Shown here one piece after another: positions 1-7,335 of a DNA stretch of 39,986 nt. The position numbers were made by a program, and so were the translations under genes. The stretch lies in the NCBI GenBank assembly GCA_017470945.1, contig JAFUXH010000044.1:1-39986 (forward strand). The letters run 5' to 3'. Positions within the stretch are counted from its first letter, which is position 1, and every line of letters starts with the position of its first letter. The notes under the pieces were generated by a model. That model saw nothing but the letters and a program-made list of their open reading frames with translations. It did no database searches and had not been told where the DNA came from. The DNA comes from Clostridia bacterium. GTDB lineage: Bacteria > Bacillota > Clostridia > Christensenellales > Aristaeellaceae.

Positions 1-84
1 CCTGTCGGTTTCGTGTAGGAGACTTCGCGCGTCCGGCGCTTCGCTTGTCCGCGCTGCTTAAGCAATTCTCCTGGCCGCCCCTTA

Positions 85-102
85 CTCGGCCCAAGGGCCG
101 AG
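85..102. repeat. Perfect 8-bp inverted repeat in the leading intergenic region
   Basis: CTCGGCCC and GGGCCGAG are separated by two A residues, so they form a short GC-rich hairpin. No T-tract follows on the + strand, so it is a weak terminator candidate. It lies directly before two copies of a palindromic repeat. The rest of 1-230 holds no recognisable gene or promoter. Confidence 0.5.
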
Positions 103-105
103 CGC

Positions 106-166
106 GTAGGGGCGGATATCATCCGCCCGCATCTTGATTCGCGTAGGGGCGGATACCATCCGCCCG
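106..166. repeat. Two copies of a dispersed 24-bp palindromic repeat
   Basis: Copies lie at 106-129 and 143-166. The core of the first is GGGCGGATATCATCCGCCC, an 8-bp perfect inverted repeat around ATC, preceded by GTAG and followed by G. The second differs by one base (ATACC for ATATC). Two more copies occur at 14530-14553 and, inverted, at 14609-14632. The copies sit only between genes, which suits a REP-like or very small mobile palindrome family in this genome. Function unknown. Confidence 0.8.
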
Positions 167-230
167 TGCCCCTTTCTCCGCAAAAAATCTTCCGTCCTCC
201 CTCCCCCATCCATTCACCGAGGTGATCATC

Positions 231-452
231 ATGATGCAGCCCAACCGGGAACAATATGAACAGCGCAAGGAATGGGAACGCCAGGAAAAGCAGGATCATT
301 TCCGCGTGGCCGCGGGAATGATGGAATTCCTGGGCGTGGTGCTGGGCATCGTGGCCATCCTGGTGCTGCTGGCCCTGCTGTTCAGCCTGCTCAACTGGCT
401 GGGCCAGGATTTTGCCGGCACCTTTTCCATCCTGCGCACCCGCTTTCAATAA
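231..452 (+). CDS. Small single-pass membrane protein, function unknown
   Basis: This 73-aa protein has a highly charged N-terminus rich in Glu, Arg, Lys and Gln (residues 5-25), one hydrophobic segment at about 33-57, and a short C-terminal tail. By the positive-inside rule the charged part is probably cytoplasmic. The start is set by AGGTGA at 220-225; ATG at 231 or 234 both fit, whereas the in-frame GTG at 222 lies inside the ribosome binding site. It ends 36 bp before the uracil-DNA glycosylase and is probably co-transcribed with it. No family is recognised. Confidence 0.6.
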   Translation: MMQPNREQYEQRKEWERQEKQDHFRVAAGMMEFLGVVLGIVAILVLLALLFSLLNWLGQDFAGTFSILRTRFQ

Positions 453-488
453 TCTGTTTCCAATCGGATATACTAAGGAGGCGCCGCC

Positions 489-1085
489 ATGGAGGTATCC
501 TGGGATTCGCTGCACGCCCAGATCGCCGCGTGCCAGCAATGCGAATTGTGCCGCCAAATCCACAACAAGGTGCCGGGCCAGGGCGACGGCAGCGCCGATT
601 TGATGTTCATCGGCGAAGGCCCCGGGGCCGATGAGGACCTGCAGGGCCTGGCCTTCGTGGGCGCGGCGGGCCAATTGCTGACCAAAATGATCGCCGCCAT
701 CGGCTACACCCGGGAGCAGGTGTATATCTGCAACGTGGTGAAATGCCGCCCGCCCCACAACCGCACCCCGGAACCCCAGGAGGCCGCCGCCTGCCTGCCC
801 TTTCTGCGGGCCCAGTTTTCCCTGGTGCGCCCCCGGGTGATCGTGCTGCTGGGGGCCACCGCCGCCCGCGCCGTGCTGGGCGATCAGATCCGCATCACCC
901 GGGATCGGGGGCAGTGGGTGGAAAAGAAGGGCGTGTGGTTCATGCCCACCTATCACCCCGCCGCTCTGCTGCGGGACGTGAGCAAAAAACGGGACGCCTG
1001 GCACGATTTGCAAATGGTGCAGGCCAAATTGAAGGAATTACAGGGGCCGCCGGCCTCACCCAATCAACAAGGAGGCGCTTCATGA
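489..1085 (+). CDS. Uracil-DNA glycosylase, family 4 (Fe-S type)
   Basis: This 198-aa enzyme would excise uracil from DNA to start base-excision repair of deaminated cytosine. Family 4 hallmarks are visible: the water-activating loop GEGPGADED (about 42-50), the uracil-stacking FVG region (56-58), and YHPAALLR in the C-terminal third. Four cysteines at 15, 18, 86 and 102 have the classical spacing for the 4Fe-4S cluster, with C86 in NVVKCRPP. Length is typical. AAGGAGG at 475-481 fixes the ATG at 489. It overlaps the next, paralogous gene by 4 bp, so the two are translationally coupled. Confidence 0.93.
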   Translation: MEVSWDSLHAQIAACQQCELCRQIHNKVPGQGDGSADLMFIGEGPGADEDLQGLAFVGAAGQLLTKMIAAIGYTREQVYICNVVKCRPPHNRTPEPQEAAACLPFLRAQFSLVRPRVIVLLGATAARAVLGDQIRITRDRGQWVEKKGVWFMPTYHPAALLRDVSKKRDAWHDLQMVQAKLKELQGPPASPNQQGGAS

Positions 1086-1675
1086 CCGCGCTGCAAACCG
1101 TCAACCAGGATATGCTGGCCTTTTTCAAGCCCCTTTGGCCCGGCGAGGATAAGCCGCTGGTGCTGGGCGAGGGCAACGCCGACCGCCCGGTGCTGATGCT
1201 GATCGGCGAGGCCCCCGGCGAAACGGAAGTGATCAAGCGCCGCCCCTTCGTGGGCAAGGCAGGCAAAAACTTGGATGAGTTTTTGCAGTTGGCGGAATTG
1301 CGGCGGGAGGAAATTTACGTTTCCAACGTGGTCAAGATCCGCCCCACCGAATCGGGCCCCACCGGCCGCACCCGCAACCGAGCCCCCAACAAGGAAGAAT
1401 TATCCCTGTTCATTCCCTGGCTGCTGAAGGAAATCGAGGCCGTGCAGCCCCGGGCCCTGGTCACCCTGGGCAACGTGCCCTTGAAGGCGCTGACCGACGG
1501 CAAAGCCACCGTGGGCGACTGCCACGGCCAATGGCTGCGCAGCCTGACGGGAACGCCCCTGTTCGCCCTGTATCACCCCGCCTCCATCATTTACCGCCGG
1601 GCCCTGGCCCCGGTGTACGAGCAGGATGTGCTGGCCCTGGCCGGGAGCCTGAAGGAAATCAATGCGAAAGGATGA
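1082..1675 (+). CDS. Uracil-DNA glycosylase-like paralogue lacking the Fe-S cysteines
   Basis: This 197-aa protein belongs to the uracil-DNA glycosylase superfamily: GEAPGETE replaces the upstream GEGPGADE, and FVGKAG, SNVVKIRPTE and YHPASIIYR are preserved. The family-4 cluster cysteines are missing: there is no N-terminal CxxC, Ile replaces the third Cys in the NVVK motif, and the fourth is not in place. The only cysteine is in GDCHGQW. It therefore should not carry a 4Fe-4S cluster and may have different substrate preference or stability. The start follows AAGGAGG at about 1069-1075 and overlaps the upstream stop. Catalytic activity is inferred from the intact glycosylase loop only. Confidence 0.85.
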   Translation: MTALQTVNQDMLAFFKPLWPGEDKPLVLGEGNADRPVLMLIGEAPGETEVIKRRPFVGKAGKNLDEFLQLAELRREEIYVSNVVKIRPTESGPTGRTRNRAPNKEELSLFIPWLLKEIEAVQPRALVTLGNVPLKALTDGKATVGDCHGQWLRSLTGTPLFALYHPASIIYRRALAPVYEQDVLALAGSLKEINAKG

Positions 1676-1682
1676 TCCCCCT

Positions 1683-2153
1683 ATGCCCACCGCGTATCTG
1701 ATCTGCGGCAAAATTTGCAGCGGCAAATCCTACCTGGCCCGGACGCTTGCCCGAGAGAAGAACGCCGTTATCCTTTCGGCGGATGAAATCACCACCCTGT
1801 TCGGGGCCGATCTGGGCGATCAGCACGACGCGGTATCCCGGCGGGTGCGGCAGTATCTGTTTCAAAAAGCCGCCGAAATCATCGCCTGCGGCGTCAGCGT
1901 GATCCTGGATTGGGGATTCTGGAGCCGTGAAATGCGCGGGGAGGCCGCGGCGTATTTTGCCGCCCGGGCCATTCCCACCCAGTGGCACTATTTGGATATC
2001 GCCGATGAAACCTGGCAAGCACGCATCGATCACCGCAATGCCCATTTGGGCCAGGCGGATTACTATGTGGACGCGGGGCTCAAGCAAAAATGCCTGACCC
2101 TGTTTGAAAAGCCGGATCGTCAAGAAATCGACGTGTGGCACGATATCCCCTGA
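1683..2153 (+). CDS. P-loop kinase-like ATP-binding protein
   Basis: This 156-aa protein opens with a Walker A motif, GKICSGKS (about residues 9-16), in the pattern of the small AAA/kinase family related to zeta toxins and shikimate-type kinases. LSADEIT follows, at the usual position of a substrate-binding Asp, and ILDWGFWS resembles a Walker B strand. A lid-type Arg is present in WQARIDHR. The substrate is unknown; these proteins often phosphorylate small molecules or RNA ends. The start at 1683 follows GAAAGGA (1666-1672); an upstream in-frame ATG at 1662 overlaps the previous gene and lacks a ribosome binding site. Confidence 0.8.
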   Translation: MPTAYLICGKICSGKSYLARTLAREKNAVILSADEITTLFGADLGDQHDAVSRRVRQYLFQKAAEIIACGVSVILDWGFWSREMRGEAAAYFAARAIPTQWHYLDIADETWQARIDHRNAHLGQADYYVDAGLKQKCLTLFEKPDRQEIDVWHDIP

Positions 2154-2156
2154 CGA

Positions 2157-2196
2157 AAAAAGCCCGACGGGATCTTTCTCTTCCCGCCGGGCTTTT
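2157..2196. terminator. Bidirectional rho-independent terminator
   Basis: AAAAGCCCGACGGGA pairs with TCCCGCCGGGCTTTT across a 9-nt pyrimidine-rich loop. A-tract and T-tract flank the stem, so it can stop both the kinase-like operon on the + strand and the convergent HAD gene on the - strand. Confidence 0.9.
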
Positions 2197-2200
2197 ATGA

Positions 2201-2935
2201 TCATGATTCCAATTTCAGGCTGTTCAGGTCGATGTTGTAGATCACGTCCTTCCGCTCCACCACCACCCGGATCTTCTTCGCTACCTCCGGGTCGGTGCTG
2301 ACCTTCATCAGCAATTCCCGGGTGGGGTTGACGGCGGTAGGATGGCCCACGGCCTGCAGCATGGTAAAATCCCCATTGGTATCGCCGTAGGCCCAGGATT
2401 TAGAAAGATCCAGATCGTAAAGCCGGGTCAGCTCCGTCAGGGCCTTTAATTTGGAAGCGGAATCCCACATGGGCACGATCTCGCCGGTGTAGCGGCCCTG
2501 AGCGTCGGTTTTATACAGGCTGCCCCGCCAATCATCGAACTGGTATTTCTCCGCCATTTCCCGCACCAGGGCGTCCGGGGAGCCGGAGATGGCGATGATT
2601 TTGTGCCCCTCCCGCCGGTGGCGCTCGATCTCGCTGCGGGTAAACTGGTACACCCGATCGCCCTTCTGCTCAATCACCTTGTGGGCGATGAAATTGATGT
2701 GCTGGGAGGAAAAGCCCACCACCGTCTGCTTGAAAATATCGGTCATGCGCATCAGGTAGGTATCGTAATCCCCCACCCGTCGGTCCCAGGCCATGTAGGC
2801 GGGGCGCACCTCGTCGCGCCAGCGCTTCTGATCGATGATTTCATGGGTCACCATCTTTTTGAACACCTCGGTGATCAGCCCCTCCCGGTAGATGGTGCCG
2901 TCGATATCAAAAAACGCAGCAATGTTTTCCGCCAT
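2201..2935 (-). CDS. HAD-superfamily hydrolase, subfamily IB (SerB-like)
   Basis: This 244-aa cytoplasmic phosphatase shows all four HAD motifs: FFDIDGT (nucleophile D10, acid D12), IIAISGSP (motif II Ser), a Lys in SASKLKAL, and AYGDTNGDFTML (motif IV acids). The long helical cap after motif I resembles the subfamily IB group that includes phosphoserine phosphatase, but the substrate cannot be told. The reading frame stays open far upstream to 3268, yet the sequence before 2935 is not protein-like, and AAGGAGG lies just ahead of the ATG at 2935. A promoter precedes it. It stands alone, convergent with the glycosylase cluster. Confidence 0.87.
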   Translation of the reverse strand: MAENIAAFFDIDGTIYREGLITEVFKKMVTHEIIDQKRWRDEVRPAYMAWDRRVGDYDTYLMRMTDIFKQTVVGFSSQHINFIAHKVIEQKGDRVYQFTRSEIERHRREGHKIIAISGSPDALVREMAEKYQFDDWRGSLYKTDAQGRYTGEIVPMWDSASKLKALTELTRLYDLDLSKSWAYGDTNGDFTMLQAVGHPTAVNPTRELLMKVSTDPEVAKKIRVVVERKDVIYNIDLNSLKLES

Positions 2936-2965
2936 GCGTTCTTCCTCCTTTCGGATAGTTGCCCT

Positions 2966-2994
2966 ATTATACCGGGTAACGAGCGATCGGTCAA
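2966..2994 (-). promoter_or_regulatory. SigA-type promoter of the HAD hydrolase gene
   Basis: Read on the - strand, TTGACC (2989-2994) and TATAAT (2966-2971) are separated by 17 bp, and the HAD start codon lies about 30 bp downstream of the -10 box. Confidence 0.8.
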
Positions 2995-3113
2995 CGTTTT
3001 TTGGGCCAGCCCATGACAATTCAGGCGAAAAAAAGCGGTTTTTGATCAAAGGCCCTTTTATCCCGGCCGGTTTCATGCTATCATAAGCCCAAGAAAAAAG
3101 AAAGGAGTATCGT

Positions 3114-3617
3114 ATGGACGCAGTACTTGAATTGATCGTCACCAACCTGCCGCTGATCCTGTGCCTGATCACGGGGGTCGCGCTGCTGGTGGTGGAGGTA
3201 TTTATGCCGGGCTTCGGCCTGCCGGGCATTTCCGGCCTGATCCTGGTGACGGTGGGCATCATCATCACCTGGAATACCTACGGCGCGGTGGCCGGCCTGG
3301 CGGTGACCGTCATTTCCCTGGCGCTGGCAGGCATATCCATATCGGTTTCCATCAAATCCGCCGCCAATGGAAAATTATCCCGCTCCGCCCTGTTCCTCAA
3401 CGACGTGACCGCTTCCCCCGCCGATCGGGAGGATAGCGCCGCCCTGCTGGGCAAAACGGGCGTGACCGCCACCGTGCTCAACCCCGTGGGCATCGCCGAA
3501 TTCGACGGCGTGCGCCTCAACGTCATTTCCGAAGGGACGTACCTGGAAAAGGGCGTTCAGGTGAAGGTAGAGCAGGTGGAAGGCGCGAAAATCATCGTGC
3601 GTGAAATCAAGGGCTGA
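3114..3617 (+). CDS. NfeD-like membrane protein (short form)
   Basis: This 167-aa protein has three or four hydrophobic segments in its first 85 residues and a C-terminal OB-fold-like domain from about residue 105 (LLGKTGVTATVLNPVG...EFDGVRLNVISEGTYLEKGVQVKV), the signature of NfeD. The ClpP-like protease domain of long NfeD proteins is absent. NfeD proteins are encoded beside flotillin or stomatin genes and are thought to work with them in membrane microdomains. Here floA follows after 31 bp, supporting the assignment. AAAGGAG at about 3101-3107 gives the start. A possible -10 (TATCAT, 3079-3084) lies upstream with no clear -35. Confidence 0.88.
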   Translation: MDAVLELIVTNLPLILCLITGVALLVVEVFMPGFGLPGISGLILVTVGIIITWNTYGAVAGLAVTVISLALAGISISVSIKSAANGKLSRSALFLNDVTASPADREDSAALLGKTGVTATVLNPVGIAEFDGVRLNVISEGTYLEKGVQVKVEQVEGAKIIVREIKG

Positions 3618-3648
3618 CAGGCCCTGACAATAAAGGAGGGTTCATTCC

Positions 3649-4659
3649 ATGCCTGAAATGTTTGCGTTAACGGGTATCATCATCGTGGCCATCGCCATCA
3701 TCCTGGTGGCCGTTTTCTTCCGCTACGTGCCCCTGGGGCTGTGGATCAACGCCCGGGCCTCCGGCGCGCCGGTAAAAATCAGCAGCCTGGTGGGCATGCG
3801 CTTCCGCCGCATCTCCCCGCAAAAGATCGTGAACGCCTATATCAAAGCCCGCAAGGCCGGCCTGCAAATGACCACCGACATGCTGGAAACCCACTTCCTG
3901 GCCGGCGGTAACGTGGAGCGGGTCATCAACGCCCTGATTTCCGCCAAGCAGGCCAGCATCAATTTGTCCTTCACCACCGCCTGCGCCATCGACCTGGCGG
4001 GCCGCGACGTGCTGCAGGCCGTGCAGATGAGCGTGCTGCCCAAGGTCATTGAAACCCCGCCCGTGGCCGCCATCGCCCAGGATGGTATCGAATTGCGGGC
4101 CAAGGCCCGGGTCACCGTGCGCACCAACATTGAACGCCTGGTCGGCGGCGCCGGGGAAGAAACCATCATCGCCCGCGTGGGCGAGGGCATCGTGACCACC
4201 ATCGGCTCCGCCGTCAGCCACAAGGCGGTGCTGGAGAACCCCGATTCCATCTCCCAGACCGTGCTGGAAAAGGGCCTGGATAAGGGCACCGCGTACGAGA
4301 TCCTGTCCATCGATATCGCCGATATCGACGTGGGCCGCAACATCGGCGCCCAGCTGCAGATGGATCAGGCCGAGGCCGACCGCCGCATCGCCCAGGCGAA
4401 GGCGGAGGAGCGCCGCGCCATGGCCGTGGCCCATGAACAGGAAATGAAAGCCGCCGTGCAGGAAATGCGCGCCAAGGTGGTGGAGGCCGAGGCCCAGGTG
4501 CCCCTGGCCATGGCCAAGGCCCTGCAGGAAGGCAAATTGGGCGTCATGGATTACTATCAGATGCAGAATACCATCGCCGACACCGAAATGCGCACCGGCA
4601 TCGCCAAGGCCGCCGCGCCGGGCAGCGATATCGCCAAGCCCCTCGACGGCAAAAAGTAA
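3649..4659 (+). CDS. floA: Flotillin-like protein FloA
   Basis: This 336-aa protein matches the bacterial flotillin FloA in length (about 330 aa) and layout: an N-terminal membrane hairpin or anchor (about 5-27), then the conserved [24 protein letters not shown] segment, here split over residues 31-54, a SPFH/PHB domain, and a C-terminal Ala/Glu-rich coiled coil (EAEA-type repeats, about 240-300). FloA scaffolds lipid-raft-like membrane domains that affect secretion, signalling and cell-wall synthesis. GGAGG at 3634-3638 precedes the ATG. It sits between the NfeD-like gene and an unknown membrane-anchored gene, probably in one operon. Confidence 0.95.
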   Translation: MPEMFALTGIIIVAIAIILVAVFFRYVPLGLWINARASGAPVKISSLVGMRFRRISPQKIVNAYIKARKAGLQMTTDMLETHFLAGGNVERVINALISAKQASINLSFTTACAIDLAGRDVLQAVQMSVLPKVIETPPVAAIAQDGIELRAKARVTVRTNIERLVGGAGEETIIARVGEGIVTTIGSAVSHKAVLENPDSISQTVLEKGLDKGTAYEILSIDIADIDVGRNIGAQLQMDQAEADRRIAQAKAEERRAMAVAHEQEMKAAVQEMRAKVVEAEAQVPLAMAKALQEGKLGVMDYYQMQNTIADTEMRTGIAKAAAPGSDIAKPLDGKK

Positions 4660-4681
4660 GCGCTGCTGAAAGGAGCAAGCA

Positions 4682-5149
4682 ATGAACGGCTTACCTCTCC
4701 TTCTGATCCTGTGGCTGATCGTGGGCCTGCTGGGGAAAATGAAAAAAGCCCCGGCGGCCCGGTCCGCCAAGCCCGCGGGCAGGGCCAAGCCGGCGTCTCA
4801 GGCGGGCGGCAGCCAAGCCGTCCCCCTGAGCCCCCGCCAGCAGCGCCAGGCAGCCGCCCAGCAGCGGCCTGCCCAGCAGGAAGCCCCGGCCGCTGACGCC
4901 CACCACAGCAGCGTTCCCTTCCAGGCGCACATGCACCAGCCGGTGATGGACGCCGAGGGCGAGGGCACCGAGGGCATCGATTGCTGCCACGATTTTATGC
5001 TGGGCAATCCATCCCGGGAGGAGACCCCCGATTTCCTGACCGTGATGGATGAGGATAACCAGGCGCGGGCAAAGGCCCTTTTGCAGGGCGTGGTGTTCAG
5101 CGAGATCCTGAATCGTCCTCACCGCCGTTTCGGAGGAAGGCACGCATGA
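4682..5149 (+). CDS. Membrane-anchored protein of unknown function, FloA operon
   Basis: This 155-aa protein starts with one hydrophobic segment (about residues 3-18) followed by KMKK, so it is probably held in the membrane with its bulk in the cytoplasm. A long Ala/Gln/Pro/Arg-rich low-complexity linker (20-75) leads to a short conserved-looking C-terminus with a DCCHDFML stretch and GVVFSEILNRPHRR. Short 'SEIL.xP' tails occur in many unrelated-looking Firmicutes proteins; meaning unknown. It lies 22 bp after floA and overlaps the response regulator by 4 bp (ATGA), so it is translationally coupled to it. The position suggests a FloA-microdomain partner or adaptor; this is inference. Confidence 0.75.
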   Translation: MNGLPLLLILWLIVGLLGKMKKAPAARSAKPAGRAKPASQAGGSQAVPLSPRQQRQAAAQQRPAQQEAPAADAHHSSVPFQAHMHQPVMDAEGEGTEGIDCCHDFMLGNPSREETPDFLTVMDEDNQARAKALLQGVVFSEILNRPHRRFGGRHA

Positions 5150-5907
5150 GCGACAAGCAATTGATTTCCGTCCTGATCGCCGACGACGATCCGGGCATGC
5201 GGTTGATCCTGCGCAAGAAAATCCAGGCGACCGACGGGTTCTACGTGGCGGGCGAAGCCACCACCGGCGACGAGGCCATGGCGCTGTACGACAAATTGAA
5301 CCCCCAGGTGGTGTTTCTGGATGTGGATATGCCCGGCAAAACGGGCACCGAGTGCGCCCACCTGATCCAGGATCAAAACCCCGCCTGCATCCTGATTTTC
5401 GCCACCGGCCACGAGGAATACATGGGCGAAGCCTTTGAGGTGTACGCCTTCGATTACCTGGTGAAGCCCTTCAAGCTGGACCGTTTGGAGCAGACCCTGC
5501 AGCGCATCGACGACCGGCTGAACCGGGCCCCCGCCCATTCCCTGCCTGCCCCCGCCCCCGTGGAAACCCGCACCTCCGCCGGCAGGCTCATGCTCAAGCA
5601 CAAGGACGGCGTGACCTTCATCAATCTGGAGGATATCCTGCTGGTGCAGCGGGAGGACCGGGCCACCGTGATTTACACCGTCAACGACGGCCGGTATGTG
5701 CTCAGCGAATCCCTGTCCGAAACGGAAGCCCGGCTGGACCCGGAAGTATTCTTCCGGTGCCACAAGAGCTACATCATCAACCTCAAGCACATCCGGAATA
5801 TTACCCCCTACGGCCGGTGGACCTACGTGGTGCAGCTGAACGGCACCACCCACGACGCCCTGATCACCCATGACAAATACGAAGAGCTGGAAAGGCGTTT
5901 TTCCTGA
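5146..5907 (+). CDS. LytTR-family response regulator
   Basis: This 253-aa protein has an N-terminal receiver domain (about 7-125) with the acidic pocket DDD (13-15), phosphoacceptor D59 in FLDVDMPG, the Thr of FATG, and the Lys of LVKPFK. A proline/alanine linker (about 128-145) leads to a LytTR DNA-binding domain (about 148-250: LMLKHKDGVTFINLEDILLVQRED... FFRCHKSYIIN). LytTR regulators bind direct repeats upstream of cell-surface, competence or virulence genes. No histidine kinase gene is adjacent, so its sensor is elsewhere. Its coupling to the unknown membrane protein and floA suggests it works at or responds to the membrane. Confidence 0.93.
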   Translation: MSDKQLISVLIADDDPGMRLILRKKIQATDGFYVAGEATTGDEAMALYDKLNPQVVFLDVDMPGKTGTECAHLIQDQNPACILIFATGHEEYMGEAFEVYAFDYLVKPFKLDRLEQTLQRIDDRLNRAPAHSLPAPAPVETRTSAGRLMLKHKDGVTFINLEDILLVQREDRATVIYTVNDGRYVLSESLSETEARLDPEVFFRCHKSYIINLKHIRNITPYGRWTYVVQLNGTTHDALITHDKYEELERRFS

Positions 5908-6488
5908 TGAACGGACCGGCGCAAAGCAACGACAAGCAAACCCTGCGGCAGATCATGCGGCAGAAAACCCAAGGGCTTCCCATGGAGGAAGCCCTGTTTT
6001 CCAGTGAAAAAATCACCGCCGCCGTGCTGGCAAGCGATCTGTACCGGCAGGCGCACAGCCTGTTCATCTACGTCAGCGTGGGCAAGGAGCCGGATACCCG
6101 CCGCCTGATCCGGCACGCCCTGCAGGCGGGCAAAACCGTTTACGTGCCCAAGTGCCTGCCCGGGCATACCCTGCAGGCCGTGGCCATCGACAGCCTGAAC
6201 TGCCTGACCCCCGGCGCCCTGGGCATCCCCGAGCCCCCGGCGGGTGAACGGGATTTCCCCGCGGCGGGGATCGACCTGGCCATCGTGCCCTGCGTGGCCG
6301 CCAGCCTGAACGGCGGCCGGCTGGGCCATGGCGCGGGATATTACGACCGCTTCCTGGCCGCCCATCCCCTGCCCACCCTGTGCCTGTGCCACGCGCAGCT
6401 GCTTCTGCCCGATCTGCCCATGACGCCCCAGGACGTTCCCATGGATTACATCGCCACCGCCGGCGGCATCCACCGCTGCGGGGAATAA
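5907..6488 (+). CDS. 5-formyltetrahydrofolate cyclo-ligase
   Basis: This 193-aa enzyme converts 5-formyl-THF to 5,10-methenyl-THF with ATP, returning the storage form of folate to one-carbon metabolism. Family hallmarks are the N-terminal helix (LRQIMRQKTQGLP), FIYVSVGKEPDTRRLI, VYVPK, and the signature LGHGAGYYDRFL near residue 140. Length fits the family (about 180-200 aa). Its ATG overlaps the stop of the response regulator by one base (TGATG), so it is the last gene of the nfeD-floA operon. A terminator follows at 6518. Confidence 0.92.
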   Translation: MNGPAQSNDKQTLRQIMRQKTQGLPMEEALFSSEKITAAVLASDLYRQAHSLFIYVSVGKEPDTRRLIRHALQAGKTVYVPKCLPGHTLQAVAIDSLNCLTPGALGIPEPPAGERDFPAAGIDLAIVPCVAASLNGGRLGHGAGYYDRFLAAHPLPTLCLCHAQLLLPDLPMTPQDVPMDYIATAGGIHRCGE

Positions 6489-6517
6489 AATCGTTTCGAT
6501 TCGGCGAACCATCCTTC

Positions 6518-6556
6518 CAAAAGCCACCGCACGAGCATTCATGCGTTGGCTTTTGT
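6518..6556. terminator. Rho-independent terminator after the floA operon
   Basis: CAAAAGCCACCGC pairs with GCGTTGGCTTTTG across a short loop and is followed by TTTGATTG. A- and T-runs on both sides allow function on either strand. It ends the nfeD-floA-regulator-cyclo-ligase operon. Confidence 0.8.
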
Positions 6557-6605
6557 TTGATTGATTGCGCTTTTTTTGAAAGAAGGCGGCGTCTTTTCCC
6601 ATCAA

Positions 6606-6790
6606 TCGTCTCAGGAGCGATGCCCATTGATGCTGCTTCGCCGTGCCGAAGCGTCAAGACGGAAACTCTGCGCCCGTGGAAGGCTCCTGCTTGGAAGAAG
6701 CTCACGGCAATGACCGGCCTGTCATGCGCTGCTTGGATACCGACAGGATCATGGATCTCCGGGAAGCCTTGGCCGGTCCCGTGGTATCTC
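6606..6790 (+). ncRNA. Possible structured leader RNA upstream of the ECF sigma gene
   Basis: The 310-bp gap before the sigma gene is not convincingly coding but has nested pairings: CCGTG (6674-6678) with CACGG (6703-6707); GACCGG (6712-6717) with CCGGTC (6773-6778); and, inside that, CCTGTC (6718-6723) with GACAGG (6742-6747). Together they suggest a multi-stem RNA of about 180 nt. I do not recognise a known riboswitch consensus (TPP, SAM, cobalamin, FMN, glycine, T-box were considered). It could also be decayed coding DNA: the frame of the sigma gene remains open across it. Confidence 0.25.
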
Positions 6791-6831
6791 TCCCAAAAAT
6801 TTCCCCAAAGTACGTATTCATCATCCTGCGG

Positions 6832-6854
6832 CGTCTAATAGGTGTAACGTTACA
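6832..6854 (+). promoter_or_regulatory. Possible ECF-type -10 (CGTC) and perfect palindrome before the sigma gene
   Basis: GGCGTCTAATA at 6830-6840 contains a CGTC box like the -10 of many ECF-dependent promoters, but the expected AAC-type -35 about 16 bp upstream is poor. Immediately downstream, TGTAACGTTACA (6843-6854) is a perfect 12-bp palindrome touching the AAGGAGG of the sigma gene. TGTAAC resembles an ECF -35, so the palindrome may be a remnant promoter or an operator. Autoregulation of the sigma gene is inferred. Confidence 0.4.
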
Positions 6855-6870
6855 GAAGGAGGCGAATGCC

Positions 6871-7335
6871 TTGAATCAAGATTTCTTTGCAAGGGAGGCG
6901 GAAGCCTGCAAAGGGCTCATGTATCGTGTAGCATACACGATCCTGCAAAACGACGCGGATTGTCAGGACGCCGTTCAGGACGCGCTGCTGAAAGCCTGGG
7001 CAAAGCGAAACAGCCTGAGAAATGAGAAGTTATTCCGCACCTGGCTGACAAGAATTCTGATCAATGCCTGCCATGATCTGGTCAGAAAACGCCGGCGAGT
7101 GATTTCTTTGGACGCGCTTCCGGAACCATCAGAGGAATTTCCGGATCTTGTTCTGGCCGAAGCGCTTGAAAAGCTGCCGGAAAAGTATCGCGTACCGCTG
7201 ATGCTTTTCTACTCCGAAAACATGACCTATGCTGAGATCGGCAAGGCGCTCAGAATTCCCGTCACTTCGGTGCAAAGCAGGATCCGCCGTGGAAAGACGC
7301 GGTTGAGAAAGGAGCTGAACGAAGATGAAGCGTGA
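6871..7335 (+). CDS. ECF-type RNA polymerase sigma factor
   Basis: This 154-aa protein has the two-domain ECF layout: region 2 (MYRVAYTILQNDADCQDAVQDALLKAWAK, split over about 17-46; then FRTWLTRILINACHD) and region 4 (LPEKYRVPLMLFYSENMTYAEIG...TSVQSRIRRGKTRLR). The start is most likely TTG at 6871, eight bases after AAGGAGG (6855-6861); the in-frame ATG at 6643 would add 76 residues with no ECF similarity and no ribosome binding site. The gene overlaps the DUF4179 gene by 11 bp, the usual arrangement for a sigma factor and its membrane-bound anti-sigma factor. Confidence 0.9.
   Translation: MNQDFFAREAEACKGLMYRVAYTILQNDADCQDAVQDALLKAWAKRNSLRNEKLFRTWLTRILINACHDLVRKRRRVISLDALPEPSEEFPDLVLAEALEKLPEKYRVPLMLFYSENMTYAEIGKALRIPVTSVQSRIRRGKTRLRKELNEDEA

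Noticed and set aside
44-59. Short GC-rich repeats at the left window edge as part of a tRNA or rRNA end
   Set aside because: The sequence has no tRNA fold or CCA end and no rRNA similarity; too little is visible to call anything.
2936-3268. N-terminal extension of the HAD hydrolase
   Set aside because: The extension contains the promoter and ribosome binding site of the gene and is not protein-like.
3667-4788. Long - strand frame across floA
   Set aside because: His/Gly/Asp-rich shadow of floA with no ribosome binding site.
6643-6870. N-terminal extension of the ECF sigma factor
   Set aside because: No sigma similarity, no ribosome binding site at the upstream ATG, and strong AAGGAGG before TTG 6871.
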